A stretch of 64,000 nt of DNA from Thamnaconus septentrionalis. Taxonomy: Eukaryota > Chordata > Actinopteri > Tetraodontiformes > Monacanthidae. Made by a program: the position numbers and the translations under genes. The notes beneath the pieces are model-generated. The model searched no databases. It was not told the origin of the DNA and was given only the letters and a program-made list of their open reading frames with translations. Location of the stretch: positions 10,840,001 through 10,904,000 of the forward strand of contig CM020507.1 of assembly GCA_009823395.1 (NCBI GenBank), given 5' to 3'. Of this stretch, positions 37,791 to 48,693 are shown one piece after another. Positions within the stretch are counted from its first letter, which is position 1. Every line of letters starts with the position of its first letter.

Positions 37791-38559
37791 GAGCAGGACG
37801 GGGAGGAGGAGTAAAGAGAGAGCGCTATGCGGATAGTAGCAAATGATAGGGTACAACTAAATGAGGGTATGTAATTTGGAGTGTTTAGTAATTACACTGG
37901 TTTGACAGAGCCATGTCAAACCACCCCTTTGTTGATCCCCCACTGCTCCGCCGCTCGCTCTCCTGCCAGCTTCCTCATGTTTTTCACATTTAGCTCCGAG
38001 CGCTCGCCCCTTTATTTTTTTGTTTTTTTCCCCCTCTCCCGGCTTCCTCCTGCACGCCACAGCATTAAAACGCTCCGCTCCAGTCAGACAAGCGTCGGCC
38101 GAAAAAAGTTCTTCTGCCTCCCACCCCCACCTGCGCCCCCCTCCTCTTCATTTGACAAGGCAGAAATATAGAGGAAAATGTTAATAAATGTTTTGGAGCG
38201 GCTGGCCGGCTCCACGGATTCCATTTATATTGGTGAGCGCCGCGCCGGGGAGTCGACGGCGGTTGCGTGTGATCTCGGCGGTGATTTATTTTATCCCCAA
38301 AGCGTATTATTCCAAAGTGTGAACTTGGAGTGTGCGCATGCGGTCGCGGTGCGTGTGTCTGAAATAGCACAGGGGAGAAACGGAGCCGGAGTTTATGTGT
38401 TTGTACTGAGGCGGGCCTCAGACGACACAGGTCTGAATGAAGAGAGAAAGAAAAAAAAAAAGCCAGCAACTGACTGCGTCTTGGAGGGTTCTGGTTGGAA
38501 AGTTTGAGGAGGGGAAACAGGCTACTTTTATTTATTTTATTTTTTTTTCACTCTCAAAC

Positions 38560-38720
38560 GTCAATATCCACATGCTGAGTTGATAAAATCCACATTAGCG
38601 AGGCAGGAAACCAGCAATAAAACCCAACACATGGAAACAGTCAGGCTCCTGTGATTTTGCAGCCCAATATGGGCTCTCCAATGAATATAAACCATGATAT
38701 AGCAATGATGAAAGACTAAA
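38560..38720. promoter_or_regulatory. candidate regulatory block
   Basis: AT-rich, array-free stretch with GTTGATAAAATCC, CAATAAAAC, CCAATATGG, CCAATGAATATAAACC and repeated ATGA/ATCA steps. No coding potential. Could be an enhancer, by composition only. Confidence 0.25.
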
Positions 38721-38992
38721 CACAGGGTAAAGTGGGGTGTAGGGGGGTGAAGAAATAAAGCGGGAGGAGTCCGGTGCGAACGTGCACGTCTGGCCTGCGC
38801 CGAGACGCTCTATAGCCCGTCGATGCTGCCCGAGCGCAGCGGGTCAGGAAAAGACAAAAAAGACGACTGGAAGAGGGCGAGATGCAGAGATTTCCTTTTA
38901 TATGAACTTTGGCCACTTTGCTGCTTCCACGCATTAAAACCAGCCAAAAGTCACCGCCAGGCCCTGCAGCTTTATGATGGGACACAACTACT

Positions 38993-38993
<1 letters not shown>

Positions 38994-39038
<45 letters not shown>
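38994..39038. repeat. (AC)22 microsatellite
   Basis: A perfect run. A second, short AC run lies at about 39208-39224. Confidence 0.96.
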
Positions 39039-39041
<3 letters not shown>

Positions 39042-39559
39042 AGAACTGGACTGAAAGAGTGTTGACAGAACATGAAGACTCCATTGGTTTGCATTAAACC
39101 CAAACCCTGAGAGAGCAACAGGGGCCTAAAAAAAAACCCAACCCTGTTATTATTTTACATGACCGCAGAATTTTAACAACCCTCCACACAAGCATATAAA
39201 CACCAATACACACACACACACACAAACAAATATGCGCCATGTGCACCCCCCCCTCGAATTCTCAGTGACCCGCCCCCGGGCCCCTGACAGAGTTTGAACC
39301 CTGACCTTGTCACATTCGAGTGATCCAGAGGAGGGGGGAGGAGGGTGGGAGTGGCGTGGGGAGGGGGTGGGGGTTCGATTTTTTACACGGAGGAGGTCGC
39401 CGAGAGCGCCGCGCTGGGACAAAAGCCCCGGCTGTGGCGGGTGTCTCCGGGTCACAGCGGGTCACGGGTCGCCGTCTCGCACCCTCGCCCCCTTTTTCCC
39501 TCTGCCTGTGCCTTCATCTCTTCCTCTCCTCCCTCCATCCCTCTGTTCACAGACACAGA

Positions 39560-39594
39560 GGAGGGAGGGAGGGGTGGGTGGGGAGGGGAGGGGT
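39560..39594 (+). other. G-quadruplex-type G-run cluster
   Basis: Seven runs of three to four G separated by one or two bases, in GAGGGAGGGAGGGGTGGGTG and onward. A further G-run cluster lies at about 39325-39375. Sequences of this form fold readily into G-quadruplexes in vitro. Confidence 0.8.
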
Positions 39595-39906
39595 ACAATG
39601 TTCCCCCACTATCGTCCCAGTCGAGGGGGGGTGCATACTGAGCAGGGGCCACCCCAGCCGAGGGGTCTGGGGGGAGTAACGGGGGTCCCGGGCTCCTCTC
39701 TGATTATTTTCTCCTCCTCTCAATGGCGTCGCCTCCCCTTCAACTCTCCGCCCCTCTTCCCACGGCACCTCAGTGTCCCCAACTGAAACAAACTAATTAC
39801 TCAGGTTTTTCTTTCACGCCAACCTTGCTGATGTGTGTCCTGCAGTGAATGGTGTTGGTGTGGGCTTCCCACTGGCAGTAAACAGACAGCCTGAGAGGCT
39901 GAGATG

Positions 39907-40203
39907 CACCACCATTCAAAAGTCTGGGGTCACCGACTCACCTCTGCGTTGAACTCCATTATCACCGGTTTTATGAAATATGAATAATATGATAATAATG
40001 ATCTTGAATGCAGTGCGGAAGTCAAGTCAGGTCAGTCAAGTTGTGCTTGACAAGCCATCCCATAATGTGTTCAGCACATCCTTACTGATTTCGTGCACTG
40101 GCAGTAATGTTCTTAGAGCATTCCAGGATTATGTTATGAAGCTGGTTATAATGGAGCTCAGTGCAGAAATGAGTCAGTGACCCCAAGCTTTTCAACTGTA
40201 GTG
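39907..40203. mobile_element. fold-back MITE-like DNA element with long inverted arms
   Basis: The two ends are inverted repeats. The left arm 39907-39939 and the right arm 40171-40203 match at 26 of 33 positions when one is reverse-complemented, including the shared core GGGGTCAC. The match continues inward for another 30 bp (22 of 30). It persists more loosely to about 40017 on the left and 40105 on the right, leaving a loop of roughly 90 bp. There is no open frame for a transposase. The core TTCAAAAGTCTGGGGTCAC resembles the TTCAAAAGTTTGGGGTCAC ends of short non-autonomous DNA elements seen in many vertebrate genomes. A right-hand TA at 40199-40200 fits mariner-type targeting, but the left TA is lost. 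Confidence 0.8.
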
Positions 40204-40584
40204 TCCCTCATGCACAGTAATAAGACATGAGGAACAAAGTTGTTCAATTCCAACTTCTGTAGATTCAGCAGTTCGGCTAATTTCAGCTGTGAATATTCAA
40301 CAAATGAACCATATTGAAAAAGTTTTTGCAGTCAATGTTCTGCATTCTTCTACTTTTCAGTTTAAACAAACCATCAGCTGAACCACAAACACCAAACATT
40401 CATTGAATGACGGGAACAACAAGGAGCGAGAGCGTACTTACCGCCAGCATTCATCGCCTCCTGGGTGTAAAAACACAAATTTGCTCCTTTCATCCTTTCA
40501 AGCGGCCTCGGCAACAATCGGCCCAATTAATCAGTTCACCACCGCCTCCCGTCCGTCACCCCACCCCCACCCCCCCACAATGCA

Positions 40585-40675
40585 CCTCTCTCCCCCTCTC
40601 TCTCTCTCCCCCTCCTCTCTCTCTCCCCTCTCCCCTCTCTCTCCTCTCTCACTCCCTCTCTCTCTCTCTCTCTCT

Positions 40676-40717
<42 letters not shown>

Positions 40718-40719
40718 CA
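40585..40719. repeat. (CT)n-rich polypyrimidine tract
   Basis: CT runs interrupted by CC and CCT steps over 135 bp. Entirely pyrimidine on the plus strand up to one A-containing ACTC near 40650. It generates spurious Ser-Leu and Arg-Glu frames. Confidence 0.93.
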
Positions 40720-41150
40720 GCTGGCACCGCCAGGCGACCTTTCGCCACCGCGCAACAAACCGGGACGCTCGACCTCTCTGGCCTGCGGGCGACCGAGACA
40801 CGTGGGCCCTGGGAAGAGAGGGGAAGGACACGCTGGAACACAGAGTGACAGCCCGGGCGGGCGGGCGGGTGGGCGGGGGGAGGGCTCTACGAAAGAGCTC
40901 GCCGCCCCCACTTCTGCCCCCTCGCCCCCCCCCGCCCGCTAGCTGCACCTCGGCGAGGGGCGCTTGCGTAAAAGTGCCAGCGTCCAAATGTGATTAATTT
41001 GCCACATTGACTGGGGTTGTTCTTCACCTACAATGGGAATGGACTGTCTGGAAGTCCATTAAAAGGCCCACAAGGCCGAGGGGCCCAGTCCCAGGCCCTT
41101 GGCAACGACCGGCAGGTCACACACTCCAGTCAAGACGTTTTTTATAAAAG

Positions 41151-41186
41151 CGTGTGTGTGTGTGTGTGCGTGTGCGTGTGCATGTG
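41151..41186. repeat. (GT)n array with CG interruptions
   Basis: Nine GT units, then GCGTGTGCGTGTGCATGTG. Confidence 0.9.
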
Positions 41187-41221
41187 CTCGCGCACCCCCC
41201 CAGAGCTCCTTCAACCAGAAA

Positions 41222-41375
41222 GATAATATTTTGATAGCAGGGCTCGTCACAATATTTGACAATAATTCAGCGTAACAAGGAGCGAGATGGGAGCACATTA
41301 AAGGGAATTCCTGAGGTAATCAATCATGAAAGGCGATTAACGCGGCAGACACACTGAAATTATCTGCCGTATTTG
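41222..41375. promoter_or_regulatory. candidate enhancer with PBX-HOX-like site
   Basis: AT-rich, array-free block between a GT array and a G-run. TAATCAATCAT at 41317-41327 is the reverse complement of ATGATTGATTA and fits the composite PBX-HOX consensus TGATNNAT. TTTGATAG, AATATTTGACAATAATTC and GGCGATTAA also occur. No coding frame. Confidence 0.35.
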
Positions 41376-41714
41376 GGGGAGGGGGAGGGAAAAATCCCAG
41401 ACAGCGCAGGTTTTAGCTCAGTTTTTCAGTTTTGGCATCGGGGGCCTTGTTGTGCTTTAGAAGCTGAGAGCAGCGACGTCGACGGCCAGAAGGCATGTAC
41501 GTTTACATTAGACGCAGAGTTTGATTCAACAAGCAGGAGCAGGCGAATCCCCTGCAGCAACTCATATTGACACAGACACGGATATGCTGGCTTTTTTTTC
41601 ATTTTTTTTTCCCCCTGCTTTCGTTTATGTGTGCGAAGCATCCGGCTCACTCAGGCTGCTCCTCCTCGCCGTCCGTCCGCGTCTGCTGAAACGACGCTGA
41701 GCACGGAGCCGGCG

Positions 41715-41838
41715 CCGTAATTAGCCCTGATTGATGTAGCATATTAGGCAACAAACAATTAGCATACAGTGTATTGCCACTCTGGCCATTTGAGAATGAC
41801 GGATGTGACCGACCCACACTAAAGGCAAGCTCAATAAT
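41715..41838. promoter_or_regulatory. candidate enhancer with PBX-HOX-like site
   Basis: Contains GTAATTAG, TGATTGATG at 41728-41736 (the labial-type PBX-HOX half-site arrangement), CATATTAGGCAA, CAATTAGCAT and CTCAATAATGC. It lies about 400 bp from the similar block at 41.3 kb. No coding potential. Confidence 0.35.
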
Positions 41839-43116
41839 GCTGAGAGAGGGAGGGGTGGGGGATGGGGGAGAAGGGGTGGGAGGTGTAGACAGAAGGAGAG
41901 AAGTGCCAGCAAACAGCACAGACAGTCGGGGGGGGGGGGCACTTAAATGCGTGAACTTCTTTTGCCGCTGCTATTTTCCCCACAAACAAATCAATTTAGT
42001 CCCTGCGATTAAAGGTTGAAGGCCCTCATGAGGAACTTTCACACTGCGGGAATGCTAAACCAGCGGACGGGGGGGGACACGCACCGCATTATTTTTCTCT
42101 CCTCCCTCACTCCTGCCTTTTTTTGAATGCAGGCGGCGGAGGGAAAACCTCCGACTTAAAGCAGCGGGTTTTGCACTCGGTTGCCTCCGTTGTGCGCTCG
42201 GGTAGCGGATAAAGGAGCAGCAGGGGCTCGGAGGTGGAGTGCGGAGATTAGCGGCGGCGGCTAGCACTCTCCAGCACGTTTCATATTTCTTGCTTTTCTC
42301 TCCCAGTTAGTTGGGAGTGCTCTATTGTTGAAATAAAAGGAATAAGAGAAGAGAAGGGGCGGGGGGGGGCAATTATTGTGTAAAAGTCCATTAGAGGGTT
42401 CACACCTAAGACATATGCACTCAAAAGTACACAGTTTCTGCAGCCTAGCAGAGCTTAACAGGTGGGCGCTAGTCATGAAGCTACCGTATCCTTCATTCAA
42501 TGCTTGCTTCACAGATGCAAAGTGTGCCAGTGAAAATGAGTTTGACGCCTTCTGATCGAGGCTGCGGAGCTGAGCAGCAGAAAGAGTCGGAGCAGGGTTT
42601 ACGTCTGAACCACGATGAAAGGTTGCGCTGAATCACGCGCCACTTTCGAAAGCGCGTGAGGTTTTGTTTGGGTTTTGTGTCTGTTGGATGGGTGCGCATG
42701 ATCACGAGTGCGTTCACGTCAGGGGTCACGTGGCCTCAGCCGGGGTTCAAGTATCCCTCCTCCTCTGCATGCTTCCACTCCTGCAGCATTGAAAGAATAT
42801 GTTTGTTTTTTTTGGCCAATCACGCACAGAGATGAAGTCAACCCCAGGACCTCATCGTACCTGAACACCCCAACACCCCTCACCGCCTATTTCAGCGGCT
42901 CAGACCTTGTGCAGCTACTCGCCACGGCTCCTTGTGGGGGGGTAAGGGGGCAACTGCAGGGATAAAAACAAAGCGTCGATACCACGGGGGAGGATTTCAG
43001 AGGTGAGAAGTCGGAGAAGAAGGGAGCCAGAGAGGTGGACCGACTGATGGACGGACGGAGGTGGGGATGAGCGAGGTAGCTGAGAGGAAAGCGCGCGATA
43101 ACCCAGCTGGCAGATA
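41839..43116. other. anonymous noncoding sequence
   Basis: No gene supported. G-runs near 41929 and 42362. The flank next to the minisatellite shows nothing recognisable. Confidence 0.4.
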
Positions 43117-43510
43117 GGCCCGGGCAGATAGGCCTGGGCAGGTAGGCCTGGGCAGGTAGGCCTGGGCAGAAAGGCCTGGGCAGATAGGCCTGGGCAGGTA
43201 GGCCTGGGCAGAAAGGCCTGGGCAGGTAGGCCTGGGCAGGTAGGCCTGGGCAGAAAGGCCTGCAGGCAGAAAGGCCTGCGCAGGTAAGCCTGGGCAGGTA
43301 AGCCTGGGCAGAAAGGCCTGGGCAGGTAGGCCTGGGCAGGTAGGCCTGGGCAGGTAGGCCTGGGCAGAAAGGCCTGGGCAGGTAGGCCTGGGCAAGTAGG
43401 CCTGGGCAGATAGGCCTGGGCAGGTAGACCTGGGCAGGTAAGCCTGGGCAGAAAGGCCTGGGCAGGTAGGCCTGGGCAGGTAGGCCTGGGCAGGTAGGCC
43501 TGGGCAGCTA
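43117..43510. repeat. minisatellite, 28 units of 14 bp
   Basis: Consensus GGCCTGGGCAGGTA. Twenty-seven units of 14 bp and one of 16 bp (43257-43272) fill 394 bp exactly. The last four bases vary mainly among GGTA, GAAA and GATA, giving a readable variant map. Units 13-17 (43287-43356) and 23-27 (43427-43496) have the same variant order, suggesting a 70-bp segmental duplication. The unit contains GGGCAGG, shared with the classical hypervariable minisatellite core. Because the unit has no stop codon on the minus strand, long Pro-Gly-Leu pseudo-frames of 207 and 248 codons arise here. Confidence 0.97.
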
Positions 43511-44763
43511 CCCCCAGTGCAGCTGCAGGGATACACACGAGCTGGAAAGAGTTTTTGTCTTCGATGGAACGGCGGCTTAGCTAGGAAAGCCGGCGAGCCT
43601 CGCTTCAGCAGCTGTTTTCTAGACTCACGCCCCCGCGCAGTGAGTGTGTGAACCTGTGCGTGCGTGCGTGAGGCCTGGTGCTGTCGAAAGAATGCTAACA
43701 TAAAGCTGCGGGGGCACGCAGGGCGCCGCTCGCCTCCTGCCAAACGGGAAAGGTCAAACTCCTCAATATTAACTCCGGTTCAGGTCGCCACGCTGATAAG
43801 AGCTACAATAACCGTTTTACGCCCCTCCACTCCGCCCCACCCCTCCGCCGACACCCCCCGGCACATATGTACACACACACACACGCGCCGTGTGCACTTT
43901 TCCCAGCGCTCACACGTCCATTCGGAACTAAAATCCGCCCCCAGCAGCAGCAGCCCCGTCGGCGCCCCCGACGCAGACGTACATAAACACGTTCTCACAC
44001 AATCGTCCGTAATCACGATCCCTCAGGACGGCCCTGGGCACCAACACCGACCCCGCCCCCCTCCCCCACCACCACCGCCGGGACCCCTGCGCCCCTGGAA
44101 ACACGAGTTGATGTGGTGGAAGTGTGAAAAACGCACGCACGCATGGACCCACAGAGGCAGAGTCACGATCGCGGCGCAGCGCGGAGGCCTGGGAGGGTGT
44201 TGTGGGTTTACGCCGGGGACTCGACCTCACCTCCACAACCTGATCCCCGGGTTTTTGTTTTCATGACACCAGATTGGTCGTTAATTAAAGTTAAACCTAA
44301 TCTCCTGCAAAGTTCCAGGTTTCTTAAAAAACAAAAACAAGTTTTCCTTCCCACGCCGAGCTGCGGAGGAATTACTGGTAACTATTGCTGTTTCAAGCTA
44401 GCGACTTTGTGTCACACGCGCAGGCTAAAAACACAGATGCTTGAATTAAAAAAATCTCCTAGCTAACTACTTCACACCTAGACCTACTTCAAATTTTTAG
44501 TCACAGCAGTCGTCGTCAGCAGCAGCAGGTTGTGACAACTAGCCGCAATCCCAGGTTTTTTTCCCCTGTCGGCGCCACAGATTTGGTGCGAACTCACCTG
44601 GGAAAACGTGAACGCCTCTCTTTGCCACTCGTGGGGAAGTTTTGACGGGAAAAGCCAACAGGTAGCTCATAAATCATGTTGTGGTTTTTCCGCCTTGACA
44701 GACCTGTTGACGGAGCTCCCACACGCTTCAAGGAGCCCATTAATAAGCAAAGGAGGCGTTTTT

Positions 44764-44765
<2 letters not shown>
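43511..44765. other. anonymous noncoding sequence, GC-rich
   Basis: CpG-bearing and GC-rich from about 43680 to 44260, with several C-runs and short AC runs (near 43870). It could be a CpG-island-like stretch, but no exon or promoter motif is supported. Confidence 0.35.

Positions 44766-44798
<33 letters not shown>
44766..44798. repeat. (AC)16 microsatellite
   Basis: A perfect run. Confidence 0.96.
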
Positions 44799-44799
<1 letters not shown>

Positions 44800-46047
44800 C
44801 ACCACCTTCGCTCTTGTCAGTAATTACTGAGATGAAATTGACTCATTTTCTTGCAAATTTTCTCACCGTGGTCTCCCATCTTAAAAGAAGTGGCAGACAC
44901 GGGATTCAGTGGACGGAGGCTAAATAAATATAGGTGTAAAAAAAACAAATAAAAACAGCAAACTGAAAAGAGCTAAAGTCATCATGAGTGAATTAATTTG
45001 GGCCCTGGCAGCAGCCGTGTGTTTGATGACACCTTGCGGAACGTGTGGCTAAAGCTGTCATCTCCAGCGGCTCCTCTCTGCTCTGACTCATGCTAATCCC
45101 GGCTAATGCGGCTAGCACGGCTAGCGGCCTGCGTCTGCTGCCCTCCGCCAACTGTTGTGTTAAATTATTTGGTCGATCGCCGTGCTGGGATCGCCTGCAG
45201 CACCGCAGGTTATTAAGGAGCGTGTCTGAGGTAGCGGAGATGAGTTTTGCTGGGGGGAAAAAAATGTTTTTCGCTTTCGCTCTCGAAGATCAGCGCCGTT
45301 TCGTTATTGTTTTACAAAAAGAACAAATTGATTGCTCGGACGGACGACAAGCGCTTCTTTTTCATTGACACTGAGGCTTATAAAAAAAAACAGACGAAGA
45401 AGAAGTCCACCCGAGGCTGCCGCTGAGTCGCAGAGCGGCAGGTGAGCTATGACGGATAAATCAGCATTAACTGCGAGGAGCCGTCGCCGCTCCTCTCGCC
45501 ACACCGGTCACTGCTAAGCAATAGCCCAGTGGATAAATCACATTAACCGCGAGGAGACGCCGTTGCCTCGCTCGCCTTTCTGGAGGGGGGGGGCTGAAAA
45601 ATGAGGCGCATGTAGAAAGGGAGCTGTGATCGATCTCCCCCCCCATCCTCCTCGGGACTCGTATCTGCTCCCGTCGTGATCTGTGAGGGATGAAGAGTCG
45701 CGGTCAGCACTTCGTCATGTGTGGCGACTCGAAGCGGCGACTGTCAGTTATAATCAGCAGGGCCGAAGGGGGGGCAGAGACGGACCCCATCGCACCCGTT
45801 CACGCAAAATATTAATAACGGTCTTTCCACTGCAAGACTTCCGGGCAAAACAAGAGAGGGCGGCGACCGTTCATCCTTCGCGATGCCTTCAGGGAACTCT
45901 GGGAATGATGGTCGCAGCGTCTGGGGTCCAGTTTTTGTGCTCTTGACCTCCGCACGAGAGTCAGCGAACACAACGAGACACAAGGACGAGCAGCGTGTCA
46001 CGCAAAGGAGCCAAACCAGCCTCGGCGCACTTTGGCCGACCACCGCC
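44799..46047. other. anonymous noncoding sequence
   Basis: No gene supported. A near-duplicate short motif, GATAAATCA-GCATTAAC/CATTAACCGCGAGGAG, occurs twice (about 45455-45480 and 45532-45556), which suggests a small local duplication. Confidence 0.4.
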
Positions 46048-46263
46048 AGGAGGACGAGCAGCGCCAGGAGGACGACCACCGCCAGGAGGACGAGCAGCGT
46101 CAGGAGGACGAGCAGTGTCAGGAGGACGAGCAGCGCCAGGAGGACGAGCAGTGCCAGGAGGACGAGCAGCGCCAGGAGGACGAGCAGCGCCAGGAGGACG
46201 AGCAGCGTCAGGAAGACGAGCAGCGTCAGGAGGACGACCACCGTCAGGAGGACGAGCGCTGAG
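46048..46263. repeat. minisatellite, 12 units of 18 bp
   Basis: Consensus AGGAGGACGAGCAGCGYC, twelve units without length change. A partial unit precedes the array. Variation is concentrated at the GAGCAG/GACCAC and GCC/GTC positions. All three plus frames and one minus frame are open through the array, so frames of 76-183 codons with hexapeptide repeats (such as QEDEQR or PGGRAA) are products of the repeat. Confidence 0.97.
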
Positions 46264-46587
46264 CGGGCTGAGACGAGGAATGTCGTTTCCCGCACTTTCC
46301 GAGGCGTAATGAAGCTAATTACGCCTCACCGTCGATCACCTCCGCGCCCCCGCGACTCCCCGCGTTCGGGTAGCGCTCCCGTTAATGAGCGTGAACTGCG
46401 GTTGCGCCTGTTGAGGCGGTGAGCAAAAAGAAGGGGGTAAAAGAATCATTTTAGCGAAACAATTACCTGCTTTCATTCTGTGGTGGGAGGAGACAGAGGC
46501 CCCGGGGGCGCGGCGCTGATTGACTCCGGCTCAAAACAGCACCGCAGCCGACGCGTGATGAGAGCAAACAAAATAAAACACAATGCG

Positions 46588-46609
46588 AAAAAAAAAAAAA
46601 AAAAAAAAA
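46588..46609. repeat. poly(A) tract, 22 A, with upstream AATAAA
   Basis: AATAAA lies at 46572-46577, ten bases before the A run, the spacing of a cleaved polyadenylated mRNA. This could mark the tail of a processed retrocopy, but the sequence upstream has no recognisable gene body and no target-site duplication was found. Confidence 0.85.
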
Positions 46610-46787
46610 CTGACGGCATCATCGTCTGCCTCGTGTTTGTTACATTTCCAGCCCAGCGCGTGCGTCGCCTTCGCAGGATTCCGTCTCTCTTCTGTTTGCA
46701 GACGAGTCAAATTTGCTCTCAATTACACCGACTTCTGCCTTTGGTGTCGCAAGTCCCCCCCCTCTGTCGAGTAGACGGAAACTGAAA

Positions 46788-46790
46788 ACA

Positions 46791-46881
<91 letters not shown>
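46788..46881. repeat. (AC)n microsatellite, 94 bp
   Basis: The longest AC array in the window: about 41 uninterrupted units after a single CC step near 46797. Confidence 0.98.
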
Positions 46882-46884
<3 letters not shown>

Positions 46885-47153
46885 CTCGCGAGATAACAGA
46901 AATCCAGTAAAGTGACCACAGGGGGACAAAATGCTTTTTCCTCAGCAGATAAGAAGTAAATAAAAATGTTTATTAGCCTGTAACAGCTGCAGCGCCGTAA
47001 TTACCCTGTGACTGAATCCTTCTACCCTGGTGCAGAAAAAGGCACACGTGCAGATAAACGGGGTTTATAGTCGGCGGCCCCGCTGTGCTTTGTTGGGGCG
47101 AGGGAGTGGGGGGGGGGAACAAGTCTGGCCCTTGAAGTCAAATCAGAGCTCAA

Positions 47154-47209
47154 CCGTCCGTCCGTCCGTCCAGCCGTCCGTCCGTCCGTCCAGCCGTCCG
47201 TCCAGCCGG
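47154..47209. repeat. (CCGT)n/(CCAG) higher-order tetranucleotide array
   Basis: The order is four CCGT and one CCAG, the same 20-bp block again, then two CCGT and one CCAG. This shows amplification of a 20-bp unit made of tetramers. Confidence 0.95.
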
Positions 47210-47634
47210 CTGGATTTGCAAGTCAATTCCGAGCCTGTTGCAAAGCACATTGCTTAATTTCTATTGATTGGACGAGACGGAGGAGAAATGCACGGCACCG
47301 TTTTTTTTTGTTTTTTTCTCCAACATTCCCACCGAGCTGCAGGAGCCGCCAGCTCAGCCTCGGCCTGACGTCTGAGGAGGGAGGGTTTTTTTTAATCTTT
47401 TTTTTCCCACTTGCTGACCATCACGGATTGTCGTGGAGAAGCAGCCGAGGTGGCCACCTTTCCTCCGCGTGGACCCGGCGACTCCGCACCCCCCCCCCCC
47501 CCAGGCCCCCACCTCCTTTCAAGAATGAACGAGGCGAGACGGATGAAAGCGGCAAAGAGGGGACGACCGGCCCCTCCCGCCTCCTCTGTCACCCACCCCG
47601 GAGGAAAATTTAATAAAGTCCACATACCGCCGGC

Positions 47635-47638
<4 letters not shown>

Positions 47639-47697
<59 letters not shown>
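47639..47697. repeat. (AG)29 microsatellite
   Basis: A perfect AG run of 59 bp. Confidence 0.97.
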
Positions 47698-47703
<6 letters not shown>

Positions 47704-47823
47704 TGAAAGCCAAGATGGAGAGATGGAGGCGGAGGCGGAGGAGGTGGAGAGGTGGCAGTGATGACTGACCCCCTCTCCCACGGTGTCATCTCTGAACTTG
47801 GCCACAGCCGGAGAGCAGCAAAC

Positions 47824-47825
<2 letters not shown>

Positions 47826-47855
<30 letters not shown>
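47826..47855. repeat. (AC)15 microsatellite
   Basis: A perfect run. Confidence 0.95.
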
Positions 47856-47856
<1 letters not shown>

Positions 47857-48208
47857 GCAACAACGAGACAAACATACGACGCAAAGACGCAGGACTGCAC
47901 TTTTTTTTTTTCCTTCATCCCTGGAAAAAAAAACAACCTGCTGGGCGGATTAAAGGACGATTCCAGAAGAAAAGGGTTGGAAAAACGAACCCAAGAATGA
48001 GGCCTTTTTTTCATGAAGGTGCACACAAAAAGGGGAAAGTCACAGGGGCAAACACGCCCACGTGCACAATCACGCACGCACACGCACACACACAGTCTGG
48101 CATGAGTGACCTTGAAGGAGGAGTTGGGGGGGGGGGTGTATGTGCGGAGGAAGTGCTGAGTGAAACAAAGCGGTGGCCATGCTGGCATCATAGGCCACTC
48201 AGACGGCG

Positions 48209-48211
<3 letters not shown>

Positions 48212-48257
<46 letters not shown>
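48212..48257. repeat. (CA)23 microsatellite
   Basis: A perfect run. Confidence 0.96.
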
Positions 48258-48260
<3 letters not shown>

Positions 48261-48669
48261 CAAACAGTCTTGGCTGCGGTCGCATTAATGTGTCTGCTTT
48301 CATAGATGAACGCTCCCCGCAGGGCCGAGAGGGAGGAGCGGGGGCGTCCCCCTTAATGACAGTCTTTCACACCTAAAAAGCCCCACCTGACGGGGGGGGG
48401 CGATATTTAGGGAGGAAGGAAAGGCAAAAGCTGAGGATAAAGGGAGCAGGGGGGGGGGGGGGCGGGATCAAGCAGAGGAAACACAAGAAGACAGCACAGA
48501 GTAAACAGGATTAAAGGAAAGCAAGAGACGAGGAAAGACCGGCGGACGGGGGAGGTGAGGGCGGGGAGTAAATCATAGAGGGAGGGGGGGTGGGGGGGGG
48601 AGTCTGAGGCGAGCAACAGATGTGTTTCGATTCCTTCAAACGCAGTCGGTGTTGCGTTCGCCCTCGCAG

Positions 48670-48693
48670 GAGAGAGAGAGAGAGAGAGAGAGA
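48670..48693. repeat. (GA)12 microsatellite
   Basis: A GA run inside a purine-rich stretch. Confidence 0.93.

Noticed and set aside
40403..40997. Overlapping plus frames of 179 and 196 codons
   Set aside because: They translate the CT-rich tract in two frames. The flanks show no recognisable protein.
43117..43510. CRISPR array
   Set aside because: Units are contiguous with no spacers and 14 bp long. Vertebrate-type minisatellite.
42915..43743. Minus-strand frames of 207 and 248 codons with CPGLPAQAYLPRPT repeats
   Set aside because: Both are read-throughs of the 14-bp minisatellite, whose unit lacks stop codons on this strand. Two frames give the same peptide, as expected for a 14-bp period.
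45744..46422. Frames of 76-183 codons with hexapeptide repeats
   Set aside because: Several frames on both strands are open simultaneously because the 18-bp unit lacks stops. No flanking domain, and one array explains all.
47392..48263. Minus-strand frames of 159 and 217 codons
   Set aside because: Run through AG and AC arrays and G-runs. No domain.
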